The notes beneath the pieces are model-generated. The model did no database searches. It saw nothing but the letters and a program-made list of their open reading frames with translations, and was not told the DNA's origin. A stretch of 64,000 nt of DNA from Melanocharis versteri (Eukaryota > Chordata > Aves > Passeriformes > Melanocharitidae): assembly GCA_013397845.1 (NCBI GenBank), contig VZTG01001711.1:1-64000 (forward strand), given 5' to 3'. Below are positions 1 through 10,100 of this stretch, piece by piece. Position numbers and translations under genes: made by a program. Each line of letters starts with the position of its first letter. Position 1 is the first letter of the stretch.

Positions 1-160
1 GGGGTAGGGAGGGTGGGACTGGAGGAGCCCTGGGGGTGTGAGTGGGGATGTGGGGAGAGGAGCAATGAGGCAGAGCTAGAAATGAGTTTTATGTATAAAT
101 ACAACTTCGACAGACCTGGTAACTTCTGGTTTTTGGGTTTTTTTAATTGCTTTTCAACAG

Positions 161-286
161 GAGAAGCTGGTCCTTGGGAGTGTAATTCCTGCCTGCACGC
201 AATGCTGCACGCTCCAGAAGGGAGAACGTGGGGACTGATCAGGAGGACGTGGTCCAAGTGCCACCCCTGGGCATTGCCAGCCACAG
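161..286 (+). other. Exon-like segment upstream of MEIOC
   Basis: The segment has a pyrimidine tract ending in AACAG before 161 and a consensus donor GTGAGT from 287. It is 126 bases long. One frame is fully open (start ..EAGPWECNSC..), one has a late TGA and one an early TAA. None of the three phases joins cleanly to the exon at 4056, so if it is real it is a 5' UTR exon or is followed by an unseen exon. I do not recognise the translated sequence. Confidence 0.3.
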
Positions 287-1565
287 GTGAGTCCAAAAAC
301 TGAATTTTCTTGGGAAACACAAATAAAAACTAGACAGAAGCGTTTGTTTTATAGTGAACAACCACATTACCTAAAAACCTCAGCATCTGGAGGGAATGTT
401 ACATCCCAGATGGAGCAGCTTTCCCTGTTTGTGTCAGGGCAGGAGAAAGATCCTCCCACACTCTTCTTGTCTTTGTGAGACTCACCATAAAATCCTGAAG
501 AACAACTGCTAAAAGTTACCACAGACCCCCAAAAAACCCCACAAACCCAAAAATTTTTGTTGGTATGAAATGGTGCTTGTGTTAAAACAAAATAAACAAA
601 TGGCCCGTGAGCCTGTGAATATTCTTAATTGTAATTGGGCAACAGAACCCATATATTAAACAGGCACCTCATAAATGTGTTTATTCCCACACACAACCCA
701 CCTTAAAAGGGGCTTTTTTAAAGGGCTTTTGACCCAGCTAAGAGGGGCCTGGTAGGCTGGATTATTTTTCCTCAGGAAAAACAAGTTTCTTGATTCTTTG
801 GCTGCTGAAAAGGAACGTTTCCCTTTGCTGCTTTGACGAGTCTTTTTGATGATGCGAGTTCAGGATTTGGAAGGAAGTCTTCAGCAGTCTGCCATTTTTA
901 TGGTTTTATCCCTGATATTAAGAGATCTGAATAAATGACCTCTTTTCTCCCCTGAATTTGGGGTTTTTGTATATCCTTGTTGCCTATTTACTTCTGCTGG
1001 TTCATTTCCTGGGTAATCTGAAAAAGCAATTCAGGGATTTCTGGGGTTTTTTGCTTTTTTTTTACCCACTGACACCCTGAATGACTCAGGCAGTCCCAGT
1101 GTGCTACAGATTAAGATATCCATAGGTGGGAGTTATTAAAAGTCTCTAAAAAAACCCAAATCAGTGCTTTTTTTTGTTTGCTTTATCCTGCCAAGAAACA
1201 AAACTCAAGAAATAAACAGGAAATATTTATCCTGCTGAGAAATCAGAGCAGAATACCCTCAGTGTGGGTGTGATAACGCTGCAGTGCTGCTGTTTACTGT
1301 TGTTGTCACGGGTGTTCTTGCAGTGCTCTGGAGCACTGAGGTCCTGCAGCTTTGGGATAACTGGCTGTAAAAAGGCTTTTGGCTAATTTTAATGCTTTTT
1401 TTTGGAAAATCAAGAACTTCATCAGGTGAGACTTTGTCAGTGAAAGCAGTTTCTTCTGATTGTGCAATGAAGCAATATTTAGCTGTGATCACGTTGTTTT
1501 TCAGCTTGTAAAATATCTTTTCGAAGAATTCTTGATCTGATATGAGCCATAAGCTCTTCTCACCT

Positions 1566-1740
1566 ATAGAGAGGAAGAAATCCTTCCTGAAGGGTGGTGA
1601 GAGCCTGGCACAGATTCCCAGAGAAGCTGTGGCTGCCCCTGGATCCCTGGAAATATCCAAGGCCAGGCTGGACGTGGCTTGGAGCACCCTGGCATAATAG
1701 AAGTTACAGGTCCTTTCCCACCCCAAATCATTCTGTTTCA
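1566..1740 (+). mobile_element. CR1 LINE 3' fragment
   Basis: It contains the CR1 3' landmarks CCCAGAGAAGCTGTGGCTGC, CAAGGCCAGGCTGGA and a decayed CCTTTCC..CCAAATCATTCTG end. Confidence 0.85.
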
Positions 1741-2130
1741 CTCCCCCAGATGCTCATAACACTGGCATAATTTAGGATTCTTCACGAAAATTCCTAAAGC
1801 TCCTTCCAGGCTGCCTGAGGGGCCTCCAGTGTCCTGCCAGCAGCTCCTGGCACCTCGGAATAGCAGCCACAGCCTTGAACTGCTTCCAGTTCCTGCTTTG
1901 CTGGACAGCACCGGGCACAAAACACTTCCAGTAATGAGGAATAACATGGGAGTGTGCTGCTGTGTTCCCAGTTCTCTGGAATCCTTGCAGAGGGAGGGTT
2001 TTCACAAGGTGCAGATCTCTGTTTTCAGTGCTGGGGAGGCAGAAACCTCGGTGTGGAAAATGTCAGGGATGCTGTTGGAAGGCCCCGTGGGGGGATTCAT
2101 CCTTTCCTGAGATCTGTAGCTTCTTCTTGC

Positions 2131-2345
2131 AGATCACAGAATCCCAGACTGCTTTGGCTTGGAAAGGACCTTAAATCATCCATTCCACCCCCTGCCATGG
2201 GCAGGGACACCTTCCACTATCCCAGGGTGCTCCAGCCTGGCCTTGGACACTGCCAGGGATCCAGGGGCAGCCACAGCTTCTCTGGGAATCTCTCCACCCT
2301 CACAGGGAACAACTTTCCCTTAATATCTGGTCTAAATCTCTCCTT
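2131..2345 (-). mobile_element. CR1 LINE 3' fragment
   Basis: It opens ATCACAGAATCCCAGACTG and continues CCATGGGCAGGGACACCTTC, the reverse complement of the CR1 3' end. It forms an inverted pair with the fragment at 1566. Confidence 0.88.
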
Positions 2346-3640
2346 TTTTCATGTCACAGATACCACAACAATATCAATGCCTCACAGTTTTGATACTCTT
2401 TAATTTTATATAGATTTATACTTGAAATATTAACATTTTACTGATGAAGTTGTGCTCGTGTATTTCTCCTCAGATGAAACAAACTTTGGAAGAGAATCTG
2501 AGTACAAAGAACTGCTTGAGGCTTTTGGAAATAGAGAATGGTTTTGGCAAATACTTTTGTTTGCCTGCTCCTTCGCTGTTTGAACAAAAAAAAAATTAAT
2601 CCAAGTAATGTATCTGGGCTTTAGACGGGGTTTTTTTTTTTGGTGTTGTTTTGAACGGGAATTTTCCTCGAAGTTGCAGGGTGGAAACAAAGTAAAAGCC
2701 CTACTGAAGACTGTAGGAGTTACAATTAGATTTTTTCCTTTTTTTTTTTTAAGAGGCAGCTTTTAATTAATTGACTTTTAACTTTGAGTTTCTGAGTGAT
2801 TCTATCCGTTTTTTTGATTTGTTTTGGTTTTTTGTTGTTTTTTTTTTTGGCAACTTGTTTAATAGTTCCTGTGTAAAGCCCAGAGGAGAATTGGGGTTTG
2901 AATTGGTGTTTGACTGGGTGGAAGCACAGGCTCCAGTGTTTTGGAAGCCCTGAGCCTTATCTAGGGTACACAAAGTCCCTCTTCTCCTGGGCTTTAGACA
3001 CATTGTCCTGCGCAGCTCACATTAGCGGTGATTAATGGCTCTGAAAATAAACCATAAATCCATTTGTTACAGATCCTATTTTTAATCTGTGCACGAGTAT
3101 TTTATACCCTGGCCAAGGAGCAGGAATTTCTCTGTCTGCTGCTTCCTGCATTGCCGTGGGCTTGTTGGTCCTGTTAAATTTTGGTGGAATTGTGGCCATG
3201 CTGGATCCTAGAGGATGCCTGTGTTTGTTCAGGAGTCTTTTGAGGCAGAAAGTGGGGGTCACACCCTGCTGCTCCCCTGCAGGGTCAGGATGGACCTGTG
3301 TGAGCTGTTCCCCTGCCTGATTTAGTGACAGAGTGTTTGTATGGAGTTTTACGGGATATTTGTGTGGCCTCTACGAGGTTCTGGTACCTCTAATTCTGTT
3401 ATTTAATAGAGATTTGTTTGGGTGTGCAAAACCCGTTTGTAGCAGCTGATAAACTCTGTGTAAACTGGTTTTTTATTTAAAAACGTTCACTGCAGGGTTG
3501 TTCTGTCCTGCTCTTGGTAGGAACACACCTGGCCAGAGAAGATTTCTGTCCCATCTTTTCAGGTAATACCCAGGAAGGGAGATCTGAGTCTGTGACAGCT
3601 TTCACTAGGCCAAGGATTTATAGCAAGGAAGATAAATTAA

Positions 3641-3695
3641 ATTCACAGAATTCCAGGTTGGAAGGGATCTCAAGTGTCACCTGCTCCAGTCTTTC
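3641..3695 (-). mobile_element. Short CR1-like fragment
   Basis: CACAGAATTCCAGGTTGGAA followed by GGGATCTCAAGTG resembles the antisense terminal part of a CR1. Confidence 0.5.
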
Positions 3696-3790
3696 TTGGC
3701 ATAAATAATCTCAGAATAAATAATTTATCTGTATTATTCCTTTCTGCAGCAGTGCTTGGGTTACTTTTCTTACCCACGTTTTGCTCCGTG

Positions 3791-4040
3791 GAGTTTCCAG
3801 GTGCCCCTCCCTGCTTCTCACGGGCTCTCCACTGGAATATTTTGTGGTTTTTGGGGGTTTAACGGGGATGATGGAGTTTCCAGGTGCCCCTCCCTGCTTC
3901 TCACGGGCTCTCCACTGGAATATTTTGTGGTTTTTTGGGGGTATAACAGGGATGATGGAGTTTCCAGGTGCCCCTCCCTGCTTCCCACGGGCTCTCCACT
4001 GGAATATTTTGTGGATTTTGGGGGTTTAACAGGGATGATG
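3791..4040 (+). repeat. Minisatellite, three copies of 83-84 bases
   Basis: Copies start at 3791, 3874 and 3958 with GAGTTTCCAGGTGCCCCTCC and each ends near GGGGATGATG. Copies differ by only a few bases. The array lies directly in front of the acceptor of the first supported MEIOC exon. Confidence 0.92.
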
Positions 4041-4055
4041 GCTCTTGTTTTCCAG

Positions 4056-4181
4056 AGGGGATGTGTGTGCCTGGGACAGGTGCATTCCCAGTCTCATGGA
4101 GCAGGAGATTCTGAGCTGTGGGGAACCTACAATGCCAACACCTACAATGTGAAACCTGTGGGGAATTCCCATTGCTGTGCA
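4056..4181 (+). CDS. MEIOC: MEIOC coding exon a (first supported)
   Basis: The acceptor is TTTTCCAG at 4048-4055 and the donor is GTAAGT from 4182. The frame is open from phase 0 to phase 0 and encodes 42 residues, including ELWGTYNANTYNVKPVGN. The frame continues directly into the next exon. Similarity to mammalian MEIOC is weak here, so support comes mainly from splice sites and phase. A three-copy minisatellite ends only about 15 bases before the acceptor. Confidence 0.6.
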
Positions 4182-7100
4182 GTAAGTCAGTTATATTATT
4201 TACATGTTTATTTTTAGAACACAGATTTGGGTTCATTTAAGGCAAGGGAGGGAACGTGATTTAAGACTTTATCCCTTTGTCGTGGCTGTGTTACGCATTG
4301 CCAAAAAATCCGTTTTGCTCAGGAAATAAAAGCAAATCTTTGCTTTGCTGCTTTTACTGCTCACTGTGTGAACAGCTAAGATTAAAAAACATTTCTTCCT
4401 CTCTCCGATGCAGGTAAAGAGCAGGAAGCAAACCATGGACACTCAGTTTTTCTCCCCATTCTTGGGAGCAGTCCCCAGTCCCCCCACGCCTGCAGAGCCC
4501 TCCTGGCTGTGCAGGGACTGGCCGGGCTGTGCCGAGGATTTTGGATCCCAAACCTCCCTCCAGGAGCACCCAAAGAAAAGGTATCAGCATTCCTCAGGCC
4601 TTCTGGATGCCTGGAATTCCCGTGGGGATTCTGGATGTTTTTTCAGGAGGGTTTCTGGCATCTCTGGAAGCTCAGCAGATTTTCTTTGCTCTGTAGTGAT
4701 CATTACTGAGGATGTGTAAAAAGGTGTGGGTTTTCTTTTTTCCCATCTGAAAGCCAAGTGGTGGTGGCAGAATATTGTGTTTTTTGGGGGGAGTTGGTTG
4801 GTAGAGACTGGCACAGCAGCTTTTGGTGAGAAAATGTTCTTTTATTGAGCGTTTCTAATACCTCACTGCATTTTTTTTTTTATCATTTGATTAATAAGAA
4901 AGACAAAATTTGAGGTGGGAAGAAAGTGGAGTCCTCTGGCTCACAAGGTGCTGGAAGGTAACAGTTAAGGGAGGCCCATGGATTGCAAAAAAACTCAAAT
5001 TTTTTTGCTAGTTTTCAGTGGGAAGTGTCAGAGTGATGTTTATTTTTGAATAAAAGATCACATAGCCTTGTTGTCAGCTGTAAGAGTTAATTTTAAGCGA
5101 GGAGTGTCAATTTGCTAATTGAAATATACAATATTTTCTTAAAAGCAGCCTGTAGATTGTAGCAAATGCCAGGTAGCTTTAGAAAAAAATGGAATTAGAT
5201 TTAATGATACTTGTCTATTAGGGATAATCTATGTTTACACCCATTCTGAGCTTGCAGATATTTAGAATTCCTTGAGGACTCCTTCAAAAAAAAACAGAAA
5301 AAGAAAAAACTTTGCTATTTGATGAAGACACAGAAGAGATCTGGTTATTAAATATCAGTTCTGCAATCACAAAACATTTTCAAGAGTCTTTGCACCTCTG
5401 TGCATCCTAAATTAAATCCAGATCCNGTTTTGACCAAATCCTGTCCAAAAGGGGATTCAAAAGTGGTTCAACCTAAATATATTTAACTTACATATAATTT
5501 ATTTTTTGAGATTAACATAATAGGTTTTAAATTATTTGGAAGTAGATAAATTAGAATGCTCCAGACTTTGAGAATATTGATCCTATTTGTGCTCTAGATG
5601 AGACAGTCAAGGTTTGAAGGAATGTCCGTGGAACAGTTTTGTTTCTTGGAAAGAGAGGGAAATCTTTTGCTGCTTGAAAAGTCTCTGGTGAAACAAAAAG
5701 AAAATAATTCTACTTCTCTTAGGCTGTAGAATTCACAAATGCAGGAAGAGATTTCTGTAGAGGGATACTGAGAATACGTTAAATTCAGAACAACTAGAAA
5801 ATGCTGCTAAAATAAATGAAAGGTTTGATCCTCTTTTTGCCTGTTTTGTTTAGGAGAAAAATGCTAATTTCAACTTAAACTTTGTTGTTGTTTTTTTTTT
5901 CAGGGCACCAATAAATCTTTCTTACTCTGGCAATGGTCCTGATGTGTTTGGGTTGGTATCAAGCATTTTAGAGGAGCCAAACAAGGCAGAACCAGCCACA
6001 GATTGGTGAGTTTGTTCTGAGAGTTCTTATCATTTGTGTGCTGGATTTTATGCCCGTTGTCACACAGATATGATGCACACTTCTAATTATTTCAGAGTTG
6101 AGTAATGAAGGCCTTTTAAATCCCCTTAAGATGTGGAATTGTCTTTATTTCATTTGCCAGTAAAAAAACCCCAAAAAACTGTTAAAAACGCAACGTTTCT
6201 GAAGTTTTCCGTCAGCTTTACAGCATTTGAGGAGGAAAAAATAATGATAATTAATTTTAACCAGCAGGGAGTTGACTGAATAGAGTGGAATCTGAAATAT
6301 TTAATAAATCCAAATAAACTCTGCATTTCTGAGCGTGTATCAGATAAACAGTGTTGGTGATGAGATTTCACAGAGCATTTGCTCGGCTGCAGTGGGAATA
6401 TTCCTCCTATTTTTGAGGAGAGCTGTGCATGGTTGGTCAATAATACAATGCTGGGGAATAACCACGGTGTGGGAATTATTTTTTAAGTCAGAAATGTTTT
6501 AAATCCTGACAGGAGGCTTGTTGAACTCTGTTGCAGGAATTCTCTCTCAAGGTTGTTTCCCCCGCTGTGGGCACCCGATCTGGGCAGCAGCGGGGAGCTC
6601 CCAGCTCAGCACTGTGTCCCAAACCAGGATTTTCCCACCCTGCTGGGCACCAGCTGCCACCAGGAGCCCCTGCAGGAGCCTCCTGACGTGGAGATGCTGC
6701 ACAGAGGTTTGGGAGACCTTCAGCTCCTCGAGTCCTGGCTCTCTCCCCGTGCTCGTCCTGGCAATGCCCCGAGGAACGCTCACCCTGAAAATTCCTCTCT
6801 GCAAAACAGCACCACGATCCCCCAGGAAGGGTTTTCCTTCCCAAATGGGAGCTGGAACCAGCATTTGTGCACTAACGACCACGGGAGGTTCAGTGGAGGC
6901 TACGAAAAATGTGGGTCCGGTTTTAGCCCTTTTTCCCCTCGGAACAGGGTGAAGGAAAGCCCCAGCGTCCAGAAGGAGTTTTGGAAAAGAGAAAGAGCAA
7001 GAGGAAAAGCTCTGAAAAATTATGCTCAAGGACAAAATAAGTATTCCCCTGATCTTCCCAGTCAGCCTGTTGATAACTCTTGGGATAAAGTACCCCAGGA

Positions 7101-10100
7101 CAGCCTCCTGTTCTCTAAAAGATATGAAAACTTCACAGCTGCTCACAAACTGCAGTCACCTGTCCATCCATCACTTTGTTTTTTCAATCAACCCCCGAAG
7201 GAAAATAATTTTTCTGGAGGAGCAGGCAGAAAACCCCAGGAAACCCATGTGCAAAATGGCCATCGTGGCTTTACTTTGGGGGATGCTTTTAATAATAATA
7301 ATAACAATAACGAGTGTAAGGTGAATGTGGGCCCTAAGGAAAGCTCTCCTCAAGTAGCTGGATGTGGTTTATTTGTGAAAAATGCAGTGCAGAATGGGAG
7401 TTATTCCTCCTACCAGGGGTGTGCGTGGCTGGATGGGAAAAGCCTGGAGGCTGCAGCTGAAATTCCGTATGGAAAACAAATGGCAACGAGCCCCCAGTCC
7501 TCGTCGGGGGTTTCCACCATGTCTGGGGGCTCTCCCACCCACCAGCCTTCACCACAGCCCTCCTACTACTCCCAGCTCCTTCCCGCCCTCCCTCCCAGGA
7601 AAGATGGGAGGTTCCAGACATCCAATGGAGTTTCCAGTCATTTGGGGGTTCCTGGTTTCCTCTCAGAGAGCCAGAAGCAGGTGAGGCCCGTTGGAAGGTC
7701 GCAGGAGGATGCCGGGATGAACAAGGAGGGGCGGCGCCGCAAATTCCCCGTTCGCTTTTCACCCGACTGCTTCGTGCAGCAGAGAGCTGCAGGTGGAGAC
7801 CCTGCTGAGAAATACCACAGGTTCCCAAAAAAGCATAGCCAGGAAAGCAGCAATAAAGATGACAGAAGAGGCAGAAGGAACTGGATCCCTCATTTGGGAT
7901 CCACAGCCCCGAACTGGCAGCCCTTCAGCGCGTTCCCGAAAAAGCGCGAGCAGAACGGTGGCAGCTTGTCAGATTTCATCAATCCTTCTCTGCTTCCTTC
8001 TTTCCCGTTCGTGCCTGATTTTAAGCAAAATCCCAGCTTCCCTCCGTTTAATCACCAACTGTTTTCATCAGCAAATAATTTTAATTTCCCTCCGCCGCCG
8101 TTTCCGTTCTCGGACCTTGTTGATCTTTTTCACTGCGACGACTTTAACCCCTTGAGTCCCTTCATCAGTGATCTCTTCTCTGGGGAGTTGCCTGCCCCCT
8201 ACTTTGCTTTTTCAGCCCCATTTAACAAGTTCAGACCTCCCAGGAGCCGCAGTGGCCCCGCTAACGAGCTCCACATCCAGCTGGAGGAGTGTTACGAGCA
8301 GTGGAGAGCTTTGGAGAAGGAGAGGAAGAAGGTAAAACACAACTGGTGGTGAATCTTGATAAAGACTTGGCTGGTTTTAAATCATGTGAAGAAAGAGAGA
8401 GAGTTTTTTGTTTCTTTTGTTGGGGTTTTTTGGTGGTTTTTTTTGGTTGTTTCAGGTTGGTTTGGGGGTTTTGGGGGTGTTTTTTGTTGGTTTGGTTTGG
8501 GTTTTTACTGTCGGTGATACTGTCACAGCTTTCTCTTATTTTTTTCTTTTTTCTTGTTGTAGTAAATCCCTGGCATTAGTAAAAAAGAAAATTAAGTAAC
8601 TAATCCTGGGCACCCTCTGTGTGGCTGTAGAGAAAACCTACAATATTTTTCTTGTTCCCAAAGGAAATTTCAGTTCATGCTCTTCTCCTTACAGTCACTT
8701 TCCCTCCTCAGACTCATCCCCAGAACTGTTGGCAGGGAGGCATCCCACTGATAATGAGGATATTTCACTTGGGAATGACAGCTCTGTGCTCTACAGGAGC
8801 AGGAATTGCTTTCCCAAGAGGAGTCAAATCCCCAAATTCCATGCCAGGGCTCAGAAACTAAATTATCCATAATCCCTGGTTCTAATTAGGCACTGAGTGC
8901 TTGGCTGCTTCCACATTGGAGGAGCCTCCTGGTCACTGGGGAAAGGTGTCTGACCAAACTAGGTCTGGAAAACACCTTTTTTCTTTCCATCATCAGCTGT
9001 GGGGCTTGCTAATGGAGTTTTGGAGTTGTGAGTGGAAGTGTCTGTGTTGTTCTCTCCTGGATGCCTTTAAACAAGACTCCTCTTTGCCTGGCTGGCCTTA
9101 CAGGAATTCTCTGGAAGTGAGAAAGGGTCGGTTCTTGCTCCAGTGTTTGTTTCCTGTTCTCAGGCAGGATTTGGGACAATTAAGGCATTTGCAAAGACCA
9201 AGTTATAGTTTTTGTCTCGTGCTTTTTATTTCATCGTTAGAGGAGGGTTGTTTATCCTCATACCACATACTTATTAATCAAAGGGGCTTAATTGAGCCCC
9301 TTGATCTGGTCAATTTTAAGTGATCCAGTTTTATCCCAGCTCTGGCTTTCTCAGGGCATTTTGTGGTTGCAGAATATAAACTGTTCTCAGTCCTCCAAGC
9401 CAGCTGCTGTTGCCTGGCTCCCGTTCATACAGCCAGAACACATTTCTTAGAAGGGAATGACTGCAGGAAGAGAGGGACTCCCCCTGGGCTTTGATTTAGT
9501 TCTCTCTACGTTGTCTAATCACTCAGCTCTGTGAAATCTGTTCATTGCAGCTGCTTTGGGGTCACAGCTTAACCTGTCTCCTTTCATAAACCCCACTTTT
9601 CCAGGGATCTCACATTTAAAGCATTTCCACTAGTTAGGAATTGTCCGCAATATTAAATGTGTGTTAAGATTAGTTTATTGCTTATTAGCTGTAATTCTTA
9701 ATTACCTGGTGTCATTATATGAATCCATGACCCTTTCCCCATCCATTTTTTTTTCTGGATGCCTTTCAGGCTCCTCAGATGATGAGTACATGGGGGTGGG
9801 GACTAAATAATGTGGAAGTGTCAGTAAAGCAAAAGGAGAAGGACTTCAGCACATACTTTCAGTACAAATGTACACAGTGTGAGTGTGGACTTAGCCTTGC
9901 CTTGAGCTGCCGTGCAGCTCCTGACCCCTCTCTCCCACATCCCATTTTACCCTGGAGAAGGAATGAGATAAGGAATCTGCTGCTAACTGTGACTTTTTAC
10001 TCCAGGTGTAAGAATTTCCCATCCAAAAATAGGTTTGATGATGTTTAGTCTCTGTCTGTGATAGACACTGGCTAAACCACTTTTTCTTAGTGGAAGTTTG

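Larger units (their letters stand above)
287..4055. other. Upstream region or first intron of the MEIOC gene
   Basis: It holds CR1 fragments at 1566, 2131 and 3641 and the minisatellite at 3791. The remainder is AT-rich sequence with T and A runs. I see no other supported exon. Confidence 0.6.

Noticed and set aside
3756..4217. Open frame of 153 codons
   Set aside because: Its first half is the minisatellite. Only the part from 4056 to 4181 is kept, as a MEIOC exon.
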